Shown: one piece after another, positions 15,742-22,003 of the stretch
How the letters are laid out: each line of letters starts with the position of its first letter
Numbering within the stretch: the first letter of the stretch is position 1
Origin: JANNWF01 sp041675805
Lineage (GTDB): Bacteria; Pseudomonadota; Gammaproteobacteria; Xanthomonadales; Xanthomonadaceae
Direction: 5' to 3'
DNA length: 22,003 bases
Assembly (NCBI GenBank): GCA_041675805.1
Contig: JBAYTD010000033.1
Coordinates: forward strand, 1 to 22,003
Translations under genes and position numbers: made by a program
Notes under the pieces: model-generated
Databases searched by the model: none
What the model was told of the DNA's origin: nothing
What the model saw: only the letters and a program-made list of their open reading frames with translations

Positions 15742-16212
15742 TCAGTCGTCGATCTGCGCCTGCAGGTAGTTTTCCAGGCCCACTCGCTCGATCAGATCAA
15801 GCTGGGTTTCCAGCCAGTCGACGTGCTCTTCCTCGGATTCGAGGATGTCGACCAGCAGCTGCCGGCTGACGAAATCGCCAACCTCCTCGCAGTGCGCGAT
15901 ACCCTGGCGCAGGTCGGGCAGGGCGGCGTGTTCGAGGCGCAGATCGCATTCCAGCGCCTCGCGCGGGGTTTCGCCGATCAGCAGCTTGCCGAGGTTCTGC
16001 AGGTTGGGCAGGCCCTCCAGGAACAGGATGCGCTCGATCAGCCGGTCGGCGTGCTTCATCTCGTCGATGGACGCGCGGTACTCGTGCTCGCCGAGGCGCT
16101 TGAGCCCCCAGTTGCCGAACATGCGGGCGTGCAGGAAGTACTGGTTGATCGCGGTCAGCTCGTTGTAGAGCGCGCGATTGAGATGTTCGATGACCTGTCT
16201 GTCGCCCTTCAT
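15742..16212 (-). CDS. bfr: Bacterioferritin
   Basis: Bacterioferritin is a 24-subunit, haem-containing cage that oxidises ferrous iron and stores it as a ferric mineral. The 156-residue length is exact for the family. All ferroxidase ligands are visible by alignment with E. coli: Glu18 in NELTAINQYF, Glu51 and His54 in DEMKHAD, Glu94 in RLEHAA, and Glu127 and His130 in SEEEHVDW. The haem-ligand methionine (Met52 in DEMKHAD) is also present. A Shine-Dalgarno GGAGAC lies about six bases before the ATG. It lies downstream of bfd on the same strand with a gap of 109 bases, so the two may be co-transcribed or bfr may have its own promoter. Confidence 0.96.
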   Translation of the reverse strand: MKGDRQVIEHLNRALYNELTAINQYFLHARMFGNWGLKRLGEHEYRASIDEMKHADRLIERILFLEGLPNLQNLGKLLIGETPREALECDLRLEHAALPDLRQGIAHCEEVGDFVSRQLLVDILESEEEHVDWLETQLDLIERVGLENYLQAQIDD

Positions 16213-16281
16213 GGCCAGTCTCCGGGATGGCGGGAACGCACCATCCTAGCCGGCGCGGCGCGCCTTGGCGGTAACGGTAAT

Positions 16282-16293
16282 CGAATGTATTCG
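16282..16293. promoter_or_regulatory. Short palindrome upstream of bfr
   Basis: CGAAT and ATTCG form a perfect 5-base inverted repeat around a 2-base centre in the gap between bfd and bfr. It is AT-richer than its surroundings and could be part of an operator or promoter. It is not a good match to the Fur consensus. The remaining bases of the gap (16213-16321) show only the bfr ribosome-binding site. Confidence 0.25.
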
Positions 16294-16321
16294 CAAGCGC
16301 CGGCTGCGAGGGGGCGGGAAC

Positions 16322-16519
16322 TCAGGCGGCCAGCAGCGGCAACGGCAGGGCGTGCTCGCGCAAGGTCTCGTCGAGCAGTTGCTGGGCGAGGTCGCCGCAG
16401 CTTCCGCAGACCGAGGCGCAGCCGGTCATGGCGGTGAGGTCGGACAGGCTGCGCGCGCCGGCGGAAGCGGCATCGCGGACGGTTCGATCAGTGATTCCGT
16501 TGCAAAGACAGACGTACAT
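16322..16519 (-). CDS. bfd: Bacterioferritin-associated ferredoxin
   Basis: Bfd is a small [2Fe-2S] protein that passes electrons to bacterioferritin so that stored iron is reduced and released when iron is scarce. The 65-residue product starts MYVCLCNGITDRTVRDA, nearly identical in pattern to E. coli Bfd, and has the second pair of cluster cysteines in SVCGSCGDLA (about residues 37-46). Cysteine positions 4, 6 and the C-x-x-C pair are conserved. The ATG at 16519 is chosen over an in-frame upstream start because homology begins exactly there and the upstream codons lie within the promoter. The gene is preceded by a promoter with an embedded Fur-box-like sequence, matching iron-limited induction known for bfd in other bacteria. 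Confidence 0.94.
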   Translation of the reverse strand: MYVCLCNGITDRTVRDAASAGARSLSDLTAMTGCASVCGSCGDLAQQLLDETLREHALPLPLLAA

Positions 16520-16547
16520 GGCGAGCGGCGGAACAGGACAGGGCGAC

Positions 16548-16576
16548 ATTCCACCGCGAATGAGAATGATTGTCAA
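16548..16576 (-). promoter_or_regulatory. Promoter of bfd
   Basis: On the minus strand a perfect -35 TTGACA (16576-16571) is followed by 17 bases and TGGAAT (16553-16548, 4 of 6 to the -10 consensus). Transcription would start about 22-23 bases before the bfd ATG. The spacer holds the Fur-box-like sequence, so the promoter would be shut when Fur is loaded with iron. Confidence 0.6.
16556..16574. promoter_or_regulatory. Fur box
   Basis: GCGAATGAGAATGATTGTC matches 14 of 19 positions of the classical Fur consensus GATAATGATAATCATTATC. It lies within the spacer and edge of the -35 element of the bfd promoter, an ideal repressor position. It is also about 640 bases from the rppH start, so rppH is not a likely target. 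Inferred from motif and gene function. Confidence 0.65.
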
Positions 16577-16625
16577 CCGCTGTCGCAACGGCGTTCAGTG
16601 ACGAGGCTGTGCCGACCTGTTCGCT

Positions 16626-17216
16626 TCAGCGCCGGGAGGCCGCCCTGGACGGCGGTGGCGCGGCGGACGGACGCCAGTGGCCGGGGCGGCGCACGTCCGG
16701 CGGCAGCGCGGGCTGTTCGCTGAGGATCGCCGAGTCCGTCGCCAGACCCTGCGCCAGCGGGGCCAGATGATGCAGGGCGCGCAGGTAGACGTCGCGCTTG
16801 AAGTTGACGACGTGCAGCAGCGGGTACCAGAACTCGACCCAGCGGAATTCGCTGAATTCCGGCTTGTCGCAGAGATCGAAGCGCACGTCGGCTTCGCTGC
16901 CGATCAGGCGCAGCAGGAACCAGACCTGCTTCTGGCCGATGCAGACCGGGCGCTCGCCCTGGCGCACGCAGCGGCGCGGCAGGCGATAGCGCAGCCAGCC
17001 GGGCGTCGCGCCCAGCAATTCGACATGCGCGGCCTCGAGGCCGGTTTCCTCGCGCAGTTCGCGATACATCGCCTCGATCGGCGTCTCATCGCTGTTCATG
17101 CCTCCCTGCGGGAACTGCCAGCCATCGCGCGACACCCGGCGGGCCCAGAACACCCGCCCATCGTCGCGCATCAGCACGATCCCGACATTGGGCCTGTAAC
17201 CGTCCGGGTCGATCAC
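16626..17216 (-). CDS. rppH: RNA pyrophosphohydrolase RppH
   Basis: RppH removes pyrophosphate from the 5' end of triphosphorylated mRNA and so starts RNase E-dependent decay. The 196-residue product has the family N-terminus (VIDPDGYRPNVGIVL, with GTG as initiator), the WQFPQGGMN segment, and an intact Nudix box from GGMNSDETPIEAMYRELREE to TGL (about residues 37-59), all typical of RppH rather than MutT or NudC. The GTG at 17216 is chosen because AAGGAGT lies six bases upstream and homology starts there; longer versions would add unrelated residues. The last 35 or so residues form a basic, proline-rich tail beyond the conserved core. It is divergent from the LplT-like gene. Confidence 0.93.
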   Translation of the reverse strand: MIDPDGYRPNVGIVLMRDDGRVFWARRVSRDGWQFPQGGMNSDETPIEAMYRELREETGLEAAHVELLGATPGWLRYRLPRRCVRQGERPVCIGQKQVWFLLRLIGSEADVRFDLCDKPEFSEFRWVEFWYPLLHVVNFKRDVYLRALHHLAPLAQGLATDSAILSEQPALPPDVRRPGHWRPSAAPPPSRAASRR

Positions 17217-17263
17217 GAAACGGACTCCTTGAGCCTGATTGGGCCGAGAGTGCCATACCGCTT

Positions 17264-17347
17264 GCGCGGCGGACAAGCCGCGCGGGGTCTGCTGATCGGC
17301 CGGTAGATGCCTTCATCCATCCGCCGGCCGCCATCAGCAGGCCGCGC
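17264..17347. repeat. Nested inverted repeats between rppH and the LplT-like gene
   Basis: GCGCGGC (17264-17270) can pair with GCCGCGC at 17277-17283 (6-base loop) or with the second copy of GCCGCGC at 17341-17347. Between these copies, CTGCTGAT+GGCCGG (17289-17296 and 17298-17303) pairs with CCGGCC+ATCAGCAG (17324-17329 and 17333-17340) around a 20-base loop, with one small bulge. The stem is 14 base pairs in total. The element lies in the divergent region 17217-17408 and could be a structured leader, an operator or a small RNA. I see no assigned family. Confidence 0.45.
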
Positions 17348-17408
17348 AGGCGATGGAGCGGACGCTTGTGGTGGTAGGCTTGACCGATCCTCCCGGGCGC
17401 TTCCCCGC

Positions 17409-19295
17409 ATGTCCCAGTCCCAGTTCGGCCTGCTGACGCAACGGCGGTTCCTGCCGTTTTTCCTCACCCAGGCACTGGGCGCGTTCAACGACAACGTGTT
17501 CAAGAACGCCCTGGTCATCATGATCGCGTTCAAGGTGGTCGGGCTGACCAGTACCGACATCGACTTCTGGTCCAACCTCGCCGCCGGCTTGTTCATCCTG
17601 CCGTTCTTCCTGTTCTCGGCGCTGGCCGGGCAATGGGCGGAGAAGTTCGAGAAGGCGCGTTCCATCCGCCGCCTGAAGGTGCTGGAAATCGCCATCATGG
17701 GGCTGGCGGCGCTGGGTTTCTGGCTGGAGTCGCTGCCCTTCCTGCTGTTCGTGCTGTTCCTGATGGGCATGCAGAGCACCCTGTTCGGGCCGCTCAAGTT
17801 CGCCATCCTGCCGCAGGCGCTCAAACCCGAGGAACTGGTCGGCGGCAACGGGATGGTGGAGGCCGGCACCTTCCTGACCATCCTGCTCGGCACGCTCTTG
17901 GGCGGCTGGCTGATGGCCAGCTTCGACCAGGGGCCGCTGTGGGTGGCGCTGGCGACCTTGCTGGTCGCCCTGCTCGGCTGGCAGGCCAGCCGCGGCATCC
18001 CGACCGCCCCGGCGACTGCACCGGATCTGCCATTGAGCTGGAATCCGTTCACGCTGACGGTGCAGACCCTGGCCTGCCTGAAGGGCCAGCGCGCGGTGCG
18101 CAACGCGGTGCTCGGGGTGAGCTGGTTCTGGTTCTTCGGCTCGATCTTCCTCGCCCAGCTTCCCAACTACACCAAAATCTATCTCGGCGGCGACGAGAGC
18201 GTCGCGCCGCTGGTGCTGATGCTGTTTGCGCTCGGCATCGGTGCCGGCTCGCTGCTCTGCGAGGCGCTGTCGCGGCGCACGGTGGAAATCGGCCTGGTGC
18301 CGCTGGGCGCGCTCGGCCTGACCGTGTTCGGTGCCGATCTGTACTTCGCCCGCCCGGAAGCCGCCGCCGTGGCCGGCCTGGCCTGGAACGAGTTCCTCGC
18401 CGCGCCAGGCAACCTGCGCATCGCCATCGACCTGACCCTGGTCGGCGTGTTCGGCGGCTTCTACATCGTGCCGCTGTTCGCCCTGATCCAGCAGCGCGCG
18501 CCGCGCCGGCAGCTCTCGCGCACCATCGCCGCCAACAACATCCTCAACGCGCTGTTCATGGTCGTCGCCTCGATCATGGCCATCGCGCTGCTGTCCAACG
18601 GCTTCACCATCCCGCAGGTGCTGCTGATCACCGCCGTGCTCAATGCCCTGGTGGCGATCTACATCTTCACCCTGGTGCCCGAGTTCGTGATGCGCTTTGC
18701 CGCCTGGGGCGTGATCAAGCTGCTGTACCGGCTGGACATCCGCGGCATCGAAGAACACATCCCCGACCAGGGCCCGGCGCTGCTGGTCTGCAACCACGTC
18801 AGCTTTGCCGATGCGCTGCTGATCGGCGGGGCCGTGCCGCGTCCGGTGCGCTTCGTCATGTACTACCGCATCTTCAACATCCCGGTGATGCGCTGGGTGT
18901 TCAGGACCGCCGGTGCGATTCCCATTGCCGGGGCCAAGGAAGACCCGGAACTGATGGAACGCGCCTTCGCCGCCATCGACAAGGCACTGGCGGAAGGCGA
19001 GATCGTCGGCATCTTCCCCGAGGGCGCGCTGACCCGCGATGGCGAGATCGCGCCGTTCCGCAGCGGCATCGAGCGCGTGCTGGCTACGCAGCCGGTGCCG
19101 GTGGTGCCGATGGCCCTGCGCGGCATGTGGACCAGCATGTGGAGCCGCCGCGACTCGCAGATGCGGCGAATGCGCCTGCCGCGCCGCCTGCGCGCCAGCG
19201 TCACCCTGATCGCCGGCCCGCCATTGCCCGCCGAACAGGCCAGCGCCGCCGTCCTCGAAGCCCGCGTGCGTGAGCTGCGCGGCGATGAGGCTTGA
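17409..19295 (+). CDS. LplT-like MFS transporter fused to a PlsC-type acyltransferase
   Basis: This 628-residue inner-membrane protein probably moves lysophospholipids across the inner membrane and re-acylates them. An MFS domain fills about residues 5-420 (FFLTQALGAFNDNVFKNALV near the start, typical of LplT). The C-terminal PlsC domain (about 440-615) has the catalytic HX4D motif, NHVSFAD with H463 and D468, and the FPEGALTRDG motif, plus the PVVPMALRG segment. Related Aas-type proteins continue with an acyl-ACP synthetase (AMP-binding) domain; here a clean TGA ends the frame after the acyltransferase, so acyl donor supply must come from another protein. The ATG at 17409 fits the start of homology; an upstream in-frame extension to 17307 is less likely. 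Alternative function: general glycerolipid acyltransferase. Confidence 0.85.
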   Translation: MSQSQFGLLTQRRFLPFFLTQALGAFNDNVFKNALVIMIAFKVVGLTSTDIDFWSNLAAGLFILPFFLFSALAGQWAEKFEKARSIRRLKVLEIAIMGLAALGFWLESLPFLLFVLFLMGMQSTLFGPLKFAILPQALKPEELVGGNGMVEAGTFLTILLGTLLGGWLMASFDQGPLWVALATLLVALLGWQASRGIPTAPATAPDLPLSWNPFTLTVQTLACLKGQRAVRNAVLGVSWFWFFGSIFLAQLPNYTKIYLGGDESVAPLVLMLFALGIGAGSLLCEALSRRTVEIGLVPLGALGLTVFGADLYFARPEAAAVAGLAWNEFLAAPGNLRIAIDLTLVGVFGGFYIVPLFALIQQRAPRRQLSRTIAANNILNALFMVVASIMAIALLSNGFTIPQVLLITAVLNALVAIYIFTLVPEFVMRFAAWGVIKLLYRLDIRGIEEHIPDQGPALLVCNHVSFADALLIGGAVPRPVRFVMYYRIFNIPVMRWVFRTAGAIPIAGAKEDPELMERAFAAIDKALAEGEIVGIFPEGALTRDGEIAPFRSGIERVLATQPVPVVPMALRGMWTSMWSRRDSQMRRMRLPRRLRASVTLIAGPPLPAEQASAAVLEARVRELRGDEA

Positions 19296-19338
19296 GAATT
19301 CCCGGTAAGCTCACGGCTTTCGATCTGCCGCTGTCGCC

Positions 19339-19815
19339 ATGCCCCGAGCCAAACAATACTGGTTGATGAAGTCCGAGCCGGAGGAGTTCTCCATCGACGA
19401 TCTGGCGCGGGTGGTGCGCGAGCCGTGGACCGGTGTGCGCAATTACCAGGCGCGCAATTTCATGCGTGACGCGATGAAGGTCGGCGACGGCGTGCTGTTC
19501 TACCATTCCAACGCGACGCCGCCGGGAATCGCCGGGCTGGCCGAGGTGGTCAGCGCGGCGTATGCCGATCCGACCCAGTTCGATCCGGACAGCGATTACC
19601 ACGATCCGGCCAGTTCGCCCGAGGCACCGCGCTGGCAATTGGTGGATGTCGGTTTCGTGCGGCGCTTCAAGCGCCTGCTGACGCTGGACGAGTTGCGCGG
19701 CCACGCCGGCAGGCTCGGCGATTTCGCCCTGTTGCGGCGCGGCAACCGGCTCTCGGTGCTGCCGGTCAGCGCGGCGCAGTGGAAGTACATCCTCTCCCTG
19801 GCAGACAAGGCGTGA
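19339..19815 (+). CDS. EVE domain-containing protein
   Basis: This 158-residue protein is a single EVE domain, a PUA-like fold thought to bind modified bases in DNA or RNA. Clear hallmarks are YWLMKSEPEEFSIDDL at the N-terminus, the TGVRNYQARNFM loop (about residues 32-43) and VGDGVLFYHSN (about 48-58), then a beta-rich C-terminal half ending in WKYILSLA. The length is standard. It is preceded by a 43-base gap after the acyltransferase gene and followed two bases later by rpiA, so it probably forms a small operon with rpiA; its exact substrate is unknown. Confidence 0.9.
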   Translation: MPRAKQYWLMKSEPEEFSIDDLARVVREPWTGVRNYQARNFMRDAMKVGDGVLFYHSNATPPGIAGLAEVVSAAYADPTQFDPDSDYHDPASSPEAPRWQLVDVGFVRRFKRLLTLDELRGHAGRLGDFALLRRGNRLSVLPVSAAQWKYILSLADKA

Positions 19816-19817
19816 CG

Positions 19818-20474
19818 ATGATGAGCAAGGATTCCGGCAAGAAGGCTTCGGCCGAGGCGGCGCTGGCCCTGGTCGAGGACGGCATGGTGGTGGGCGTCGG
19901 CACCGGCTCCACGGTCGACCATTTCATCGATGGACTCATCGCCATGGGCGAGCGGATCGAGGGCGCGGTGTCCAGTTCCGAGCGCAGCAGCGAGAAGCTG
20001 CGCCGGGGCGGCATCCGGGTGCTGGATCTGAACGCGCACGGGCCGCTGCCGCTGTATGTCGACGGTGCCGACGAGTGCGATCCGCACGACCGCCTGATCA
20101 AGGGTGGGGGGGCGGCGCTGACGCGGGAGAAGATCATCGCCGCGGCCAGCGAGCGCTTCGTCTGCATCATCGACGCCGGCAAGGAGGTGGGCGTGCTCGG
20201 TGCCTTCCCGCTGCCAGTGGAGGTGATCCCGATGGCGCGCAGCCATGTCGCCCGCACCCTGTTGGCGAAGACCGGCGGGCAGCCGGTATGGCGCGAGAAC
20301 GTGGTCACCGACAACGGCAACTGGATCATCGATCTGCACAACCTGCGCATCGTCGATCCCGTGGCGCTGGAGGGCGAGATCAACCAGATTGCCGGCGTGG
20401 TCTCGGTGGGATTGTTCGCCCAGCGCCGGGCCGACGTGGTGATCGTCGACGGCGTCCGCCGCGCCCGGCGCTGA
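19818..20474 (+). CDS. rpiA: Ribose-5-phosphate isomerase A
   Basis: RpiA interconverts ribose-5-phosphate and ribulose-5-phosphate in the pentose phosphate pathway. The 218-residue product has the family signatures in order: VGVGTGSTVDHFID (phosphate loop, about 25-38), SSSERSSEKL (about 52-61), VDGADECDPHDRLIKGGGAA (about 77-96) with the catalytic acidic residues, and LTREK followed by IDAGKEVGVLG. The start is one of two adjacent ATG codons (19818 or 19821), two bases after the EVE stop. The convergent cyclic-nucleotide-binding gene starts its stop only nine bases downstream, and a hairpin spans both stops. Confidence 0.96.
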   Translation: MMSKDSGKKASAEAALALVEDGMVVGVGTGSTVDHFIDGLIAMGERIEGAVSSSERSSEKLRRGGIRVLDLNAHGPLPLYVDGADECDPHDRLIKGGGAALTREKIIAAASERFVCIIDAGKEVGVLGAFPLPVEVIPMARSHVARTLLAKTGGQPVWRENVVTDNGNWIIDLHNLRIVDPVALEGEINQIAGVVSVGLFAQRRADVVIVDGVRRARR

Positions 20475-20487
20475 GCGCAGCGCTCAG
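20471..20487. terminator. Hairpin across the convergent rpiA and CNB-rhodanese stops
   Basis: CTGAGCG (20471-20477) pairs with CGCTCAG (20481-20487) around a 3-base CAG loop. The TGA of rpiA (20472-20474) and the TGA of the opposite gene (20486-20484) occupy the same place in the two arms. It lacks a T tract on either strand, so any termination role is weak; a bidirectional end structure is the likely explanation. Confidence 0.4.
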
Positions 20488-21539
20488 GCGCTGCCGATGT
20501 CCTGCTTGAGCATCGAGCCGAGCCCGCCCTGCAGGGCGAAGACATCGGTGTAGCCGAGCCGGGTCAGGATGAAGGCGGCGGCGGCGCTGCGCTCGCCGGT
20601 GTTGCAGTACACCACCAGCTTGCCGGTGCGCGGGAACTGCTGCACCACGTCCTCGCGCAGCCGGTACAGCGGGATGTTGACCGAGCCCTTGATCGCCCGC
20701 TGGGCGTGCTCGGGCGGCATCCGCACGTCGAGCAGGGTGGCCCCGCCACGGGCCAGCAGGGCGGCCTGGCTGGGATTGAGCCATTCCACCACCGGCGGCT
20801 TCAGCACGTCCTCGAAGGGGCGGCGGCCAAGCCGCATCAGGCTGCCGTCCTGCATCATCCGCACGGTGGCGTTGCGCGGCGTGTTGGCGAGCAGGGCGTC
20901 CTCGCCGAAGCAGTCGCCGCGCACCAGATAGGCGACGATGGACTCGGAGCCGTCCAGTTGCTTGGACACCGAGGCGGCACCTTCCTTGATGACGTAGAAA
21001 TAATCGCCCGGATCGCCCTCGCGGATGACCAGGTCGCCGGCCTTGGCGGTGGTTTCCTCGAAGGCCTGGAACATGCGCTCGATGTTGCCGGTCGGCAGCT
21101 TGTGGAAGGCGCGGCTTTGCAGCAGGCGGAACACCCAGCGGTTGCCCTGCGGGCCGTCGTCGAAATGGCGGAAGTTCTCGCCACGGCTGAGCTGGTCCCA
21201 GGCGATCACCTTCTCGGCGTAGCGGCGGTCCAGGCGCAGCACGCGGGCACCGCGCGAGGTGACGGTGGCGGTGAAGCGGCGCGGCTGGAAGTCGCCGATC
21301 GGATAGCGGCCCTGGATGGAGTCGGCGTTGATCTTCTTGCGCCGCTCGTCCGGGTAGACGCATTCGATCTCGCCCTCCATCAAGTAGAGCGTGTCGGCGT
21401 CGAAGTCGCCGGAGCGGAACAGCGTCTCGCCGCGGACGTAGTCGATGGACGCTGCTTCGCCGGCCAGTTGCTCGCGCGTCTCCGCGCGCAGGCTGTCGAG
21501 CGGATACAGGCGTGCCAGGTCGCTGCTTTCGAAACTCAT
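20484..21539 (-). CDS. Double cyclic-nucleotide-binding protein with C-terminal rhodanese domain
   Basis: This 351-residue soluble protein joins two cyclic-nucleotide-binding (CNB) domains to a rhodanese. The first CNB (about residues 12-130) lacks a clear phosphate-binding cassette. The second (about 150-260) keeps it: CFGEDALLANTPRNATVRM has the Gly-Glu and Arg-x-Ala-Thr-Val elements. The rhodanese domain (about 262-345) has LLDVRMPPEH and an active-site loop with C312 in VVYCNTGERSAAAA, so sulfur transfer or a related persulfide reaction is possible. No DNA-binding domain or membrane segment is visible, so it is not a Crp-type regulator. A GGGGGAGA Shine-Dalgarno lies a few bases before the ATG at 21539; an in-frame extension upstream into the rpoD region is rejected. 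Confidence 0.9.
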   Translation of the reverse strand: MSFESSDLARLYPLDSLRAETREQLAGEAASIDYVRGETLFRSGDFDADTLYLMEGEIECVYPDERRKKINADSIQGRYPIGDFQPRRFTATVTSRGARVLRLDRRYAEKVIAWDQLSRGENFRHFDDGPQGNRWVFRLLQSRAFHKLPTGNIERMFQAFEETTAKAGDLVIREGDPGDYFYVIKEGAASVSKQLDGSESIVAYLVRGDCFGEDALLANTPRNATVRMMQDGSLMRLGRRPFEDVLKPPVVEWLNPSQAALLARGGATLLDVRMPPEHAQRAIKGSVNIPLYRLREDVVQQFPRTGKLVVYCNTGERSAAAAFILTRLGYTDVFALQGGLGSMLKQDIGSA

Positions 21540-21576
21540 GCGCTTTGTCTCCCCCGCCGGCGGTCCGGCAGGGATC

Positions 21577-21582
21577 AGTGTA
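21577..21582 (-). promoter_or_regulatory. Candidate -10 element for the CNB-rhodanese gene
   Basis: TACACT on the minus strand lies 37 bases upstream of the ATG at 21539, in the 109-base gap after rpoD. The matching -35 position is weak (TGTGCG), so the promoter is tentative. Confidence 0.3.
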
Positions 21583-21608
21583 GCGCTGCGCGTGGGGCGC
21601 GCACAGGG

Positions 21609-21634
21609 CCGCCGCGCGCGGACCGGCGCGGCGG
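21609..21634 (-). terminator. Candidate rpoD terminator hairpin
   Basis: CCGCCGCGC (21609-21617) is an exact inverted match of GCGCGGCGG (21626-21634) around an 8-base loop, giving a 9-base-pair GC-only stem. It lies 14 bases after the rpoD stop. There is no T tract, so it may be an atypical terminator or a transcript-stabilising end. Confidence 0.4.
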
Positions 21635-21648
21635 GACGCGGGCGTGGC

Positions 21649-22003
<355 letters not shown>

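Overview
The window is high-GC DNA with dense, tightly packed genes and no sign of mobile elements. It looks like a core chromosomal segment of a gammaproteobacterium, most likely from the Xanthomonadales (Lysobacterales) or a close relative. The reasons are the zapB-like/zapA/6S RNA/5-formyl-THF cyclo-ligase order, the DUF6776-bactofilin-erpA order, a FimX-type c-di-GMP effector, the heavy use of cyclic-di-GMP signalling modules, and an rpoD C-terminus almost identical to the gammaproteobacterial sigma-70. The assignment rests on remembered family and synteny patterns, not on a search.

Layout: 93-4750 carries a promoter and a giant membrane sensor (two predicted beta-propellers, Y_Y_Y, two PAS, intact GGDEF and EAL). 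4764-6211 is the cell-division and housekeeping cluster: a TIGR02449/ZapB-like coiled coil, zapA, 6S RNA (ssrS) and fau. 6199-9745, on the minus strand, holds ampE, nudC, erpA, a bactofilin gene and a DUF6776 membrane coiled-coil gene. 9900-15695, on the plus strand, holds a DUF4126 membrane protein and then a translationally coupled signalling pair: a response regulator with degenerate GGDEF and EAL domains (FimX-like), and a hybrid histidine kinase with REC and HPt domains. 15742-17216, on the minus strand, is iron and RNA metabolism: bfr, bfd (with a Fur-box-like site inside its promoter) and rppH. 17409-20474, on the plus strand, is an LplT-like/PlsC fusion, an EVE-domain protein and rpiA. 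20484-22003, on the minus strand, is a double cyclic-nucleotide-binding/rhodanese protein and the 3' end of rpoD.

Three proteins form a nucleotide-second-messenger theme. The first gene encodes an apparently active dual diguanylate cyclase/phosphodiesterase that senses outside the cytoplasm. The second is a catalytically dead effector-like protein. The third is a kinase that probably phosphorylates the effector's REC domain. The most unusual feature is the accumulation of degenerate modules in the effector (HPt-like, pseudo-REC, REC, pseudo-GGDEF, pseudo-EAL) next to its kinase. I found no CRISPR array, tRNA, rRNA, prophage or insertion sequence. Much of the rest is ordinary core genome. No stretch longer than 300 bases lacks a gene.
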